64,000 nucleotides of DNA from Psoroptes ovis. Its lineage: Eukaryota; Arthropoda; Arachnida; Sarcoptiformes; Psoroptidae. The stretch covers positions 3,224,001 to 3,288,000 of the forward strand of contig PQWQ01000004.1 of assembly GCA_002943765.1 (NCBI GenBank), read 5' to 3'. The first letter of the stretch is position 1. Each line of letters begins with the position of its first letter. A model generated the notes under the pieces. It made no database searches. It was not told where the DNA came from and worked only from the letters and a program-made list of their open reading frames with translations. The position numbers were made by a program, and so were the translations under genes. Below are positions 27,472-42,400 of this stretch, piece by piece.

Positions 27472-30400
27472 CTATGGATTTAAATTGAATGAATAAATCA
27501 TGAATCGGTTATTTTCACTTAAATGAATTAAACATACCTGACATCAGTCAATGGTAAAAAATCATTATCAATCAAAACACGAAGACTTGGCAAACTATAT
27601 ACTACAATATTTCCAGTTCCAAGATAAATAGCTAAACAATAAGCATCTGAAAACGTATTCATAGCCGAAAAAAAAGATGATAATTAATTTAGCTTTATTT
27701 TGCGAAACATGATCTGCAATCTAATATTTCTTACCATGACTTTTAATATGTACTAAATCAGCTCTAACTGCAAACGATGTTTCAGTAATGATTGCTTTAT
27801 GAGCAGTAATTTGTTGAGGCAACACGATTAAACGTATTTGTTTTTCAGATGTAATAACAATTAAATGTGAATCTCGTACTTCTGTCGCTGTAGCTGTTAG
27901 CGATGTTTTTGTCGAACGTGAACTTGATGATCCACCACTGCCAGTTCTTGTTATTGTCAATGATCCAGTTCGTTTTGTATTTGATTCTTGTGTACTTGAT
28001 GTTGATGTTGTAGATGTTGGTGTTGAACTTTCATTACGTTTATTATTATTATTATCTTTCCATGATTCAGCCGTTAATGGTATACTGCAACCATTCAAAT
28101 CAAGAAAGCCAATATTTAATATTGAACCTTTCAGACGAAATATTGTTGCTGTATTTTAAGAAATAAAAAAGAAGAAAAAATCATTTATTTCCACCAAAAA
28201 TTATTGATTAAAACATTTCCATAAATCAAACAAAAATTGATACATACGACTTGGTGTTGCTAAAACTGTTTGCAAACAAAGTACACGATTATCCATACTG
28301 TCAGGCATTGTCAATGTTATGGCCACAACAGTACCACAATTTGTACCGACCCATAATGTTGGAGTAGGACAAGTGTCTGTGGTGAGCGAAAAAAAAACAA
28401 TTTGATTCAAAAAAAAAAAAAAATATAAACAAAATGAAAATTAATTAATCATTCAATTTTCATTTCAATATTCAAAATATATCAATACCAGTTTTAAGTA
28501 CAAATGTATTGGCAAATATTAAAAATTGTACCGATTCATTGCCAACATTTTCTAAACTTGACATGCTTGAACTTCGAGATCTGGTAAAGTTTTCAATTTT
28601 ATCTATGAAACAAAAAAGATAAAAGGGGAAAAAAATGAAAATTAATTATATAAATGATTAATTATGATAAATTACAAAATAACGATAACATAATTATTTT
28701 AATGATTATTATTATTTTTTTTTTAAATTTTCTACGAATAATTATTTACAATCATTAAATGAAAAACTAATGAAGAACAAAGCTAAAATTAAGAAAAGAA
28801 AAATGAATGAATGAAGAAATAAGTGTTTTTTTAATATCTACAGTTATTGTCAGTGTTTAAATGATTTCTTCTAGTTTTTTTTTTCAAAATTGTTTTAGCA
28901 TTTTTTTTTTGGTGCTAGCTTTGCTTGCAGTTTTGTTATAAGACATTAAAAAATTGAAAATCAGATAAAAATTATTCAAGAAAAAATTTCACTGATAAGA
29001 ATTCATTAATTTTACATCAGTGAATAATATATATCTGAGTGAAATCTGAGTGTTAGTTTGCTGTGAAAAAAAAAATGAATTTCATTTCTTTAAAAGTGAG
29101 TATTTTGTTTTACAAAGCAAAAATCAAAAATAATGATTAAAGATGATAAAAAACACAAAAACAAACAAACGAAATGGCCATCACATGCAAGTAAAAGCTG
29201 TTCAAAAGCATCATGCAATTCGATTCAAAGCCAAAAATTTTGATTGTATTTTGAGATTATTAAGATTTAGAAAGAAGAGGGGAAAGAATTTCATAAAATT
29301 CATGCATATTCTGAGCTGATTTGATTCAAAAATGGGAAAAATGAATTATGGAAAGCTTTAAATTGATTTTTAAAAAAAAAAGCGGAGTTTTCATCAATAA
29401 ATAAATAAATGATATTATTTTATTCTTTTTTTTGAATTTTTCATAATTTCATTGAAAATTGGTTGAAGAAATTTCAATAAAATTTTCATTGAAAAACTAT
29501 CATCAATGAAAAATCGATTGATAATTTTTTGAAAATCGTTTCAATTTCATGCCAAAAAACACGAAAATGAGGAAATTTTGAATGAATAAATGAATGAAAT
29601 CAAATGAATAAAGGAATAAATTATAAATATTCAAAGTATGGAAAGAAATAAAATATAATGGAACAAATAAATGAAAATGATAATAATAATAATAATAATT
29701 ATAATAATCAAGTTAATAGTTTTCTCATTAAAAGTATAAAAATGAAAAAATTCAATGAGAAAATGTAAATGAAAACAATAATAATTGTCATTCGTAATTA
29801 ATATTCAAAGTGTGTATGTCAATTTGTTCGTGTATGCATTTGTATTGTAATGCATACATGTAATTCTAACTGAAAAAAAGCACCAAAGAAAAACTTGAAG
29901 AACATGAATCGATAATTTTTCCAAGAAAAACCTTTGTAGAACCTTTGAAAAACCTTTGGAGAACGTATGAAAACCTTTCAAAAAGCCCTTTATCTCATAG
30001 AAAAATTGAATACATTTTCAATTAATGAACTAATAATACACTGAGAGATCAATTAAATGAATAAATGTAAAATAAAAACATGAATCGGAAGAAATTAATC
30101 AATCAATCAATCAATCAAACATAAATTTTTTGGAACATGGAAAATGGAAATTCAAGGGGCTAAAACACTGAAAATACATGATGAGAAATGTTTTTGGTAT
30201 TTTTTTTCAAATGATTTTTTCTCGTTGTTACAAAAGGTTCCATGGGACCATGATTTGTGTGTTTTAAATATGAAAATGAATAAGAAATATAAGTATGAAA
30301 CGTATTTGTAATAAGCAAATTACAAATGAATAGAATAATTGAACCAAAAAAAATAAAAAAAAATAAGAACCAGGAATCGATAATAATAATAATAATAATA

Positions 30401-33400
30401 ATAAACACATATAAAATATATATATATATATATAAAACTAATGTAAATATATTGGTCTTTTGTCATTTTTTTTTTTTTTGAAAATGTTGGCTTCACTGTA
30501 ATATACATTTACTATGGGAAATATAAAAATGAAAAAATAAAAAAATTTCCAATATAAAATATGGGAAATAATTTATTTATTTTCATTTTATTTTTTCATT
30601 TTATTTCGATATTTTCAAGTAATTTTGGGCCCTGAATTTTTTTTCCTTTCCTATTCGGGCTTCATTTTAAAATTGCAAGTAGTCCTAAACGAAAAAAAAG
30701 AAGAACGGCCAAATTTACTCGAAATACTGTCGGAAAGAAAACCATTAAATGACCGAACAACGACTTGGACGACTTGGACGACTTGGATGATGATGATGGA
30801 CATGGAATGTGAAATGGTGAATGAAAATGTTTGAGGGAAAAAAAAAGTGGCGTACATTAATTTATGGAAAAGTGGTGAATTTCGACAATAAATAAATAAC
30901 TAAATAAATAAATGGAAAAAAATTGGAGAGAAAAGAAAATAAAAAAAATATCCAAATACAAATTCGATTCAAAATGAAATTTGAAAAAGTAAAATGTTTA
31001 AAAGTTTGAAAATTTGAAAAAAAATTTTTTTTTTTTCAAATTTTCAAAATGAATAATAATAATAATGAAAAATTTATATGAATTTTTCTGGTCCAAAATC
31101 GTTTGAAAATTTCAATTCAAAGAATTCAATGTGAATGTAAATGGTAATATCACTGTCATTATTACAATCATTATTATTATTATTATTATTATTGTTAAAT
31201 GTGTAGATATTTGCAAGTTATAGATACGTGGGCAAATAAAGTTTATTATATGAAATGTATACGTGAAATTTTTGAAAATTAAATTTTTTTTTTTTTTAAA
31301 TTTTCGTAAAGTTCACACAGAGAATTAAAAGCTAGCTAAATTCGTTTTTTTTTCACCGCCATAAATTCCAAGAAAATTCTTGGCGCCATCAATAATTCAC
31401 AACAAATCATATGATTTTAATTGAATCAAAGGCAAACAAACAAACACACAAACACGCACACAGACACACAGAGTATATTACTAGAGTCTAATTGACTTTG
31501 ATCAAATTCTAACGTGTTTTAGATTAATAATTGTTTTGTAAAATGGAATTATTAATTGAAATCAATCCTTTAATCGGAAAATGCACATGATATAAGATCA
31601 AAAGATCTGTAACACACACTTTCAGAGAAAAATTATTATATGAATGAATAAATGAAATAAAATAATAAACAAATGATTAAATAATTCACAATCAAAATAC
31701 GTTCAAAATTATTATTAATATTATTATTATCATCAAAATTTACGAAAGGCTCATCATCAATCGGCAATCACAATCGTTACACAATCGTTTGAAACCAGAA
31801 CAGAATTTTTTTTGTCAATTTGTCAAACTATTTTTTCATCACATTTCATTTGTGTATTCATATCATACATATACGGTTAATTTCGAGCAATTTTAGTTTT
31901 TCAAAATTAATTCAAAACAATCTAAAATTGGATTTGGGGTCAAAAAAAAAAAATTGAATGAAATAAAACAAAAAGGGTTTCATAATCAATCAAGTTCAAT
32001 ATAACTTGCTCATCACTAGTGTTTATATTTGATTAGTATCATAATGATCATTATTTCTATTCAAAAAAAAATTGGTAGAAAAACTCCGCTTTTTTCAAAC
32101 AAATAAATATGTAAAAAAAAATCTAAATTTAAATCTAATAATTCAAATGAAAATGCTAAGCTATGCAATTGTCTATTGTTTAAAAAAAAATTACGAAAAA
32201 AAAATTATATTTTTAAAAATAGAAAAAGCGTGAAATAAATGCTGTTTTCTGTGTTTATCCTATTTAGTGATTAAATATAATAAAAGCACTAAAAAAATTG
32301 CTATACTTTATTACTTTGACATTGAATTAATAGATGAAAATTATTGCAGCTAAAAATCTACAAATAAATCAAATCAAAATCAAAAAACTGTTGATCGAAT
32401 TATAAACTAAACTAATTGTAAAACTACTGCTAATTAAGACGTATAGATATTAATTAAATGTGAAATCAAAAAGTAAAAATTTTGAAATCAATGGAATCGA
32501 CTCAAAACTATTATAATAAGTGTTGTGTGTATAAGTGGGTAGAATAATGATGATTTACGTAGATTCACATTGATTTATTATTATTATTGAAATTATTGAT
32601 CACTATTATCTATCAATCTACTATTATATGTGTCTAATCGAAAATGTTATTATTTTTTTCATTCAACATAAACTTATAACTATTCTATCTATTCAATTTT
32701 CTTCTAATAAATTGAATTCTACTAACTAACTAATTGAATTTGATTTGATTTTTTGATCTAATAGATTCAATTACTAATCAAATAAATACAAAAATTTGAA
32801 ATGAAATGAGATTTTCGTTGCTTTTTGAGATGGATATTAAAAAGAGATGAGATGGTAAGAAAATGATGAACAAATCAAATAAAAGTAAATAAAGAAAAAG
32901 TGAAATTAATCAAATAATGTTGAAACAAAATGAAATGAATTAAAAGTGAAAACGAATTAAAGAAAAGAAAAATGAAAGATTGCAATTATATTAATAATAA
33001 TCTAAGTAAATATATATATATATATATTTGATACAATTATAACTACTATAAATCTATTGAATCTAAATCAATCTAAATCTAAATGATGATTAATAATCAA
33101 AATCATCAAATATATATTAGCAACAACCGATATATGATTATATGTTATATTAATAATAATAATAATAATAAAAAGCAAGAATCAATAATTGAAATGAATG
33201 AATGAATGAATGAATGAATATGAATAACAATTAGCAATTTTACAAACAGCAACAAACAACAACTACTACTATCCACCTGATCCTAATGATTGGATTCCAT
33301 GATGTAAATAATGATGATGATGATGTAAACCGATATGATTTATACTACTTGAATTGATGAGCCTTTCGGTTGTATGATCAGTATGATGATGATGATGATC

Positions 33401-36400
33401 ACCACGATGATCAGTAGCAATTGATGCTGGCATTATCATCATACTTTGATGTATAGTGTGCATCATTTGTAACTTGTTTCTTGTACCTTGTGAACGTGAA
33501 CGTTTGAATTCAGTATTCACAATCGATTGTTGTAACGCTTTTGTACGTGATAAATTTGTTGATGATGATGGTGATGCTGTTGCCGATGTTGTTGTTGATG
33601 ATGATGCACCAGCTAAATTTGATGATTGTTGTGTTGTATTTGATGATGATAATGTTTGTTGTTGTTGCGATGTCATTTGTGTTGATTGTGATTGAGATGT
33701 AAATGGTGATGATGATGATGATAATAGTGTTGATGATGCTGATGGTGAACATCCACCACCAACCGAACCACCACTACCACTATTTCCATCATATTGTTGT
33801 GATGATAATGAACTATGATGATGTAAACCTGATGATGTGGTACTACGATTACCGCTAATCGTTGTTGTTGGACTCATACAAACATCCTTTATTTCATCAA
33901 TTTGATTCATTTGAAAAGGAAAAGAAGAATTGAAAAAGAAAAGAAATGAAGAAATAGAGAAAAGTAAAAGCAAAAGATGATTAATTTTGAAAAATCTGAA
34001 ATATATAGAACAAGCCAAGATAAACACGAATACGATCAAATGTTTTCTTCCATTTTCACTCAATCAATGCAAATGGGAAAATTTCGCAAAAAAAAAAATT
34101 TGAATAAAACTTGATCAATGAAATCAATCGATCACCATCGATCAATCATTTTCAATCAACTGTATTTGTGTTTGTTCATGTTGTATTTGTATCGCGAATT
34201 TCACTTGTAAAATGAATAGATAGCAAACAACAAATTCGATCGACTTTAAAGTGAAAACTTTACAACAAAAAGTCAAACAAAAATAACCGGAGAAATATAT
34301 TTTTACCCGAAACAAAACAAGTGAACAAGTAAACAGAATAAAATTGATTGAGAAACAACGCAACACAACGTTTGTCTCAATGTGATTGAATGTTTAGAAT
34401 TGAATTTAACTTTTTCACTTTGGCCCAATTTCATTGGACAGAATGATCGAAGAGATTTTTGTTGGACTTTCTTGTCTAAAGTTACCATTATCACTGGTAT
34501 AATTGTTTGTTCGAAATAAAATAAAAATCATTCAAAATATTTAAAACTCACTGATAAATGATATAAAACTTTGACTTTTGTTACTGTTATTTGTATTGGT
34601 ATTGGTACTATTTATCGATTGCTGCTGCTGCTGTTGTTGGGGCTGCTGTTGTTGATGTTGTTGATTATTATTTGTTGTCGTTGAATTAACATTACGTAAA
34701 TCTAATATTTTATGTTTACAATATCGACGAAACATTTGATAACCTTTATAATATTTTTCATTAAAATCATTGATGGTCATTCTTTGTTTATTATTTGGCA
34801 ACGATTCTGGTAATGATATTGAATGCATTAATAATGTTTGCTGTTGTTGCTGTTGTTGATTGTTGTTTAATGTTTGTTGTTTTGATAATAATTCATCATT
34901 ATGTTCATGATCAACATGATGAACATTATGAGAATCAATGACATTATCGGCAATATTTTCCAATGAATTTATTTGTTTTGATTTTTTCAATTTTCTTGGT
35001 GGCCGATTTGGTGCTGAGATTGTTGTTGTTGTTGTTGTCGTTATTGTTTTTGATGCTGTTTGTTCATTATTTTGATCAATTTGTTTTGATTTTATTTCAG
35101 AATTTTCCAATTGATTTATTGATCTATGCTCTTTTTCTTTACAATTTTTCACTGTTATTGATAATGATGTTGATGTTGATGATGATGATGATAATAATAA
35201 TAATGATTGTTTATCACAATCATTGTCATTATTTTGATTATTGTCATCATTATCATCATCATCATCATTGTTACCATCTTTATCATTATCATCATCATCA
35301 TGATCATGATCATGATCATTATCATCATTAACTTTCAATATTTGTAATGATTCTAATAATTCTTGTTCAAGACTAGATATATTTTCAATAATTTTACTTA
35401 AATCTTCTTCAACATAATCATCATTATTATTATTATTGTTGATATTTTGATTTTTATTATTATTATTATTTTCAGATTTATTATTATTATTATTATTGTT
35501 TACATTTATTGCTGCATTTGATGGTTTTTCATGCTTATTCGCTTTATTCTTCTTCTTCTTAACATTATCATTATCATTATCATTATCATCAACATCGTTA
35601 TCATTATCGTCATTATTATTATCATTTGGATTCTTGATTTTTATTTTTATTTTTTTTTTTCGTTTTTCGTTCATTCACAATACATTCATTTGTATGCAAT
35701 TTTTTTTTCGTTCATGTTCATCATTGGATTTTCGATCGAAATCATTTCATGTGGATTAATTTTTTTTCAGTCCATTTTTTTTGGTCGAAACGAAACAAAA
35801 TTGAAAACAAACGAATTCATGGGGACACCAAAGACCAATGAAAAAAACAACCAGAAAACGGGTGAATAATATGGGAAAAATATTGATGGGAAAAAAATGA
35901 AAATAAAAATAAAAAAAAATTATAAATGGGTCAAACTAAATAAAAAAAATAAAATATTATTTAAAATAAAAAAAAAACAAATGAAAATTGAAAATTGAAA
36001 AAAAATATAAAATAAAAATTTAAACGAAAAAAAAAAACAAAATGAAATATTAGGTTGTCCGAAAAGTTCTGACCAATTTTCATGAGCAATTCTATTTGAT
36101 TAATGCGTAATGAACTTTTCGGACAGCCTCTTGCATTACAGGAAAATGGATATCGACTTACAGTAATAATAATAATAACAATGATAGCAATGGCAATGAT
36201 GAAGATGTATGTGATGCGATAAATATTTGCGATACTTGACAATGGCAACAACAACAACAACTACGACAACAACAATCAGTAACAATGAATGACCAGGAAA
36301 AGCTTAGAAATTGAATGGCGACAAAATGAAAAAACGTGAAATGAATTTTTCACATTTGATTTTTGTGTCCATATATAAATTTCATAGGATTCATGGACAT

Positions 36401-39400
36401 TAGTATATGTGTGTACGTGAACGTAATAGTTCGATAAAACGTAAAACAATTGATTTAAATTTTCACAATCGAAATTCGATTGTATCGGAAAAAAAACGGG
36501 CAAATGATTAAATAAATTGATTCAATTGACATTTATATTTGATGATGATGATGATGATAGAAAAAAAAAACATTGATATATTAAGGTTGTCCGGAGAGTC
36601 ATGGCCGATTTTTTTTAAGAGCAACACTATTGATTAAGGCGTAATGAACTTTTTGGACAACCAAATACATTTATTAATGTGAATAATAAATATAGTATAT
36701 TCATAGAGATAGAGATATTGCCTCCAATATTATTATTATTGTTATCATCATTATCATTGTTCAATCAATTTATTTATTTATTTATTCTTATTTCACATTT
36801 TTGAATTCATTGTTTCATTGTTTGGAAACTTTCATTTCGAACATTCATTTATTAATTTATATTCCATTAATATCATACAATTTTTGCGATTTCTACACAA
36901 TTTCATTCTTGTTCACATTTTGTAGTATCATGTTCATTTATGCTTTCAATGAGTTTAAATGAGTTTAAATGACCAAAAATAGATCGAGAAATGAAAATGG
37001 GAAAAATTATAAAAAAATACATTTTTAATGGCAATCTATGTATGTACTAATGTATATTTGAACATTTAATTTTATCATAGAGTTTTTCATTTATTTCATT
37101 TCATTTCAATTCATTTCGATTCATTTTGATTCATTTCGATTCAATTCATTATCATTATCATCGATTCATCAATGTATTTAATTTCATTTCACTTTTCAAA
37201 CAATTTTTTTTTCTTCTTTTGCCATTGGTCTTCTTGGTCTTCTTGATCATAATCATCATTATCATCATCATCATTGATAAATGAATGATTATGATTCTTT
37301 TTTTTAGAAATATAAATAAATAAATTATATCACTCTCTCTCTAGCTCACTATCGTCATCATTTTTGATTACTTTTTTTTTATTATTCTTAAATTATTATT
37401 ATTATTATCAATTCTTATTTATTATTATGATTATGATTACATTATTTACAATTGTTGTTATTGCTACAATCAAGTTATTTTTTATTGTCATCATCAGAAT
37501 CATCATGATCATCATCAGAATCATTATCAAATATTATTTGATTATTATTGTAGCTGGTTGTTGTTGTTGGTTGTTGGTTGTTGTTGATAATATAATCAAA
37601 TAATAATGAAATAATGATGACGATTCGTTTTTTTTTAAATATTTTGTTCATTTTCTCTGTTATTTTCTATTATTTTTTGTTCACATTTTCATTTTATTCA
37701 TTTCTTCATCTTGGACATTTTAATCAAATGCTCTGGATTATTTATTTATTTATTTATTTTTTTTTCCTTTTCATTTGTAAATTATTTCGTATTATTTTAT
37801 TATATTACATTGTCCGGAAAGTTTTGATCGATTTTTATGAACAACTCTATTGATTAAGCGGAATGAACTTTTTGGACAACCCAATATTTTGTCATAGAAT
37901 TGTTGCTCATATATTCATACATTTCCTGTTGTTGTTATTTTATGATTATTATTATTATTATTATTCATAAATGAATATCTTAAATAATACGATAAGATAT
38001 GGATGTACGAATATTTTTTCTTTTTTAAATAAGAACAATATTGTTATTAAAATAATAGGCTTATAATATGTATTTATAATTTCATTTATATTATTTGAAA
38101 TAAAATATGTATTCACAGTTGTGAAATTAGAATCTTTTTGACTAATACACTTCATTCGCACACACACGCACATGATGTACAGATACTCGTAATCCATTTA
38201 TCTTTTTTCATAATCATCGATTGGTGAATATGACAATGAAATAAATGAATAAATAAAAAAAATAAATAAATTCAATTAAACCGAAATGAATTAGAGAATC
38301 AAAGTGAACAAAAATGAAATAATAAAATAAACACTTTTAAATACGAACAATTAGAATGTCGATATGAATTATGAAATGGAAACAATAATATCAATGTGTT
38401 ATAACAACAATAATAATGAAAATATAATAAAAAACTAAAATATGACCACACACGCACACACACACACACATCAGTGTCATTATTATTATGATTATTTTGT
38501 TGAATAATCATAATAATTTCATATCGTAATAATTGAATGTTTGATGCTATATGAATGCGATGAATGGACAACAAACAAATGAGACAGAGAGATTGACTGA
38601 AATGAAAAAGAAAAAATGATGCATGATCCAATATGGACAAATCGAAAACGATGATATGATCAATGATGATGATAATGATTATTATTATTGATGATTATAA
38701 TAATCAATAATAAATGATAATTTTTGAATAATGACAATAATGTTAATGATGTGTGTATGTGTGTGTGTGTGTATAAACAATAACAAATACACACAATGCA
38801 ATATACAAGACAAGACATGACAAGTCAACGGAGAAAACATCAAAAATTGAATCGAAATAATCGAAATAATCAATATCAATTTTCAATATAAAAAAAGAGA
38901 AAGATTTCATCTGTTACCATCAAACATAATTATAATGATTATCATTGTCATCATTGAATCTGTTGTTGTTTGTTTGTTTGTTGTATTGTATTTCTATTGA
39001 ATCATAAATTTTGAATTATAAAAATTCATTGGTCATAATTATCATTATTATTATTATTGTATTTTTTGACAACTTTACAAGTAGTCATTAATTATAAAAC
39101 AATAATTATGATGATAATGATGATTTTTTTTTCGTAGAAATATGGATGAATATAATTGAAACAAACAACAACAACAACAACAATCAGCAGCGACAGCAAA
39201 ATGTTTATTCATTGATTGAATAATGATGATGGAAAACAATTTATATTTTTGTGTATTTTTCCGAGAAAATCATTGATCATTGATTTTTCAATTGTTTAAT
39301 TTTCTTTTTTGCTTTAAAAATGAATATGAAACTTACATTATCCGTTGTGATTGGTGAGCGACAACGATCAACAATATTATGATGATCATTATCACGATGA

Positions 39401-42400
39401 TCATTCAAATCTTTTGAATGTGGTCCAGCCGATATACAACGTTTTGGTCTTGTTCGCTGGTATGGATCACTTGTGCCTTTGATTTTTTTTTTTTTTTTTT
39501 TTTGGTTGAAAATGAAATTTTCAAACTTATAAATGAAATTTTATAATCAAAAATAATAATAAATTACCATAAAGAGATGCTGTTGAAACATTCAATACGA
39601 TGCTTTTTTGTACAAGATCAATAATGACTAAACTATTTTCGGTACCATATGCAAAACTACATAGATATGTATATTTTTATAGAAAATTAATCATTTTATA
39701 CATTAAAAAAGATAAACATACAGATTAGCATGCATATTATAATTCATAGTCGTAATTCTATATGGTGGTGTTTTACGATCAATCCAAGGACTTAAACAAA
39801 TTAGTTCAGCTTGAAAACCAGATAATCGTTTATGATGACCAGTACGAACTTTTAATGGAAAATATATTGATGGATCATGTAGATCAGCTTTATGCAATAA
39901 TGCTGATGCTCCTGATAATATTTCATTATCAGATTGTTGTTGATCAATTTCATCATAATTCATTGGCACTTCAATAACCTAAATTAATTTTTTTTCATTT
40001 TCATTTTCGATATCGATTCAATAATATTATTATTATTATGATCGTAAATATTTAGGAGAAATTTTAAATATTGAATAAATGGGAAAAAAAATAGAAAAGA
40101 AAATGTAAACATTTAGTAATGACAATCATAACAATAAAAATAAAAATAATAATTATAATATTGATAACTCAATCAATAAATTGAAAATCATCATATAATA
40201 AAAAATCAATCAACTAGATTAAATTTCAACATCGATAACATTATCGATGTTATGAATGTTGTTGAATGATGAATTTTCAATTCAATTTCTCAATTGAAAT
40301 GAAATATTGAATAATAATAATAATAATAATAATAGTAATCATAATGATGATGATAACAATTTCACAAATGAAAAAAAAAAAGAAATGAAATGAAAATAAT
40401 GAATGAATAAAAATAAATAAATAAATAAATAAATGAACAAACTTAACTGTTATTTCTGATTGAGCTTCTTGTTTACTAAAACGAAATATAATCACTTGTG
40501 ATGAAGCTCCAGCAACACATAATGTACGATTTTCGGCTGAAAATGTTAAACATTCAATAGCGAATAAATCTTCAATTTCATTTGATGTTCCATTTGTTGT
40601 TGTTGTTGTTGTTGCATTATTATTACTATTACTATTGTTATTATTATTGTGATTATTGTTATTAGTGTTAGATGAAAAATTTTGGCTAATTCTTGGCTTT
40701 TCAAATAATTTGGACGTTTTTAATTTATATAATATTTGTAAATTGACTGCTGATGCATCCCAAAATTTTAGCGAACCATCAGCATGTCTGTAATGGAAAA
40801 TAAATGAAAATAATAATAATAATAATATTTAATGCAGTGAAAACAACATTGGACTAAAAGAGGTACAGAGTGAATTTATTTTTTTCTCAAAGATAAAATA
40901 AGTTTAATAAAAAAAAATTCACTGATTCATAGATGTAATTATTTATCGATTATTTCAATCAAATCAAAATTATAAAATAAAATAATATCGAATAATTAAT
41001 AAATACAAACATACCCTGTAATTATAATTTCTGGATAGCTAACAGTTGAACTACCCCATTCACCACCATTTATTGGCCAATCACGTTCTAATTGCATACC
41101 ACCGCCAGCAGCAGAATTATTTTTATTTGATTTTTGTCCAACAGTATAAAATGCATGTATAAGATCCGGTGGACAATTTGCTAAATAATAACAATATGTT
41201 ACCGGTGATTCATGTAAATCCATTGGATATGGATTTGTAAAACAAGGATAACTGTTCAAAAAAATATAAATTATAAATATTATTATTTGGAATTATTATC
41301 ATTATTATAATTATTATAATTATTATAATTAAAATAATGAGTATTATCATTTTTTTAATTATTATTTATAATAGCGTAACCAAAAAAATATTGTATATGG
41401 AATTATTATTGTCATGGCAACATAATCACTGTTTTCAAATGGTCAAAAATAATCTAAAAAAAAAAGAAAGAAAACTAACCCTGGTTGTTGAAGATTAACT
41501 ACAACTAAATCATTACTAAGCAATAATACAATAGCATATGGATCATTATAATCAGCTTCATAAGGCGATTCACACAAGGTTATAAAATCAATAATTGGAT
41601 GTTCCATTTCTAATACTGTTGTCGATTTTCCATGTATTACGGTTAATACTTGTTTTGTATTTGTAGTAACAGCAGCAGCAGCAGCACCAGCACTACCATT
41701 ATTATTATTATCATTACTGCTATTATTATTATTATTATTATAATTACTATCATTACTAATAATTAATCCACCTGTAAACATTATATAAGCATCACCATTA
41801 CGTGATGTACGCCATTCAACTTTTGGTATTTTTGAATATAATTCATTTTTTGGTTCACCTAATTTGGCTATATTATATTAGAAATATATTGAAATTATAT
41901 ATTGAATTAATTATAATCATATTTTAATGAGATTCTTCAAATATTTTGTCTAATATCAAAAAAAACAAACCATGTGGATAAATTGATGATTGTGGTCTAG
42001 AACCAGCTTTTAAATTCCATGTACTAAGACTACCATCTGAATGGCTACAAATAAATTGTCTACCCTCACTATGCCATGATATTGATAATATTCCTTCCGA
42101 ATAATTATGACGAAAATCGGCACTTTTATTTCGTAAATCCCATAAAACAATGCTACCAGTTTCATATCCAATTAATAGCTGATGAAATAATTTTAATATT
42201 TGAAAAAATTATGGATAATTATATTTTTAAAAAAATCAATTAAATTTAATTTACTTTATTTGAATCGATTGGACAATCACTAAGGTGTATGATTGAACCA
42301 GGATGCGTTTTACGTGATCTTTTGCAATTTAATATGATTGAAAAAAATTTCAATTTATAATAATTACTCATTTAGAAAATTCAATAATAGAAAAATACAA

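Larger units (their letters stand above)
35633..39336 (-). other. Tomosyn intron with three inverted-repeat elements
   Basis: 3.7-kb intron bounded by the GTAAGT donor after 39337. It carries MITE copies 3, 4 and 5, all in the same orientation, together with ATT, ATC and CA repeats. The frames across it are Phe/Ile/Tyr-rich and not considered genes. Confidence 0.6.

Noticed and set aside
34963..35331. Forward-strand Leu/His/Tyr-rich ORFs opposite the tomosyn linker exon
   Set aside because: Translations of the antisense of Asp/Asn/Gln repeats.
36541..36560. GAT/ATG runs as possible CRISPR-like or regulatory arrays
   Set aside because: Simple trinucleotide microsatellites without spacers; eukaryotic context.
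37364..37603. Ile/Val-rich ORFs in the tomosyn intron as membrane proteins
   Set aside because: Low-complexity ATT/ATC translation with no conserved features.
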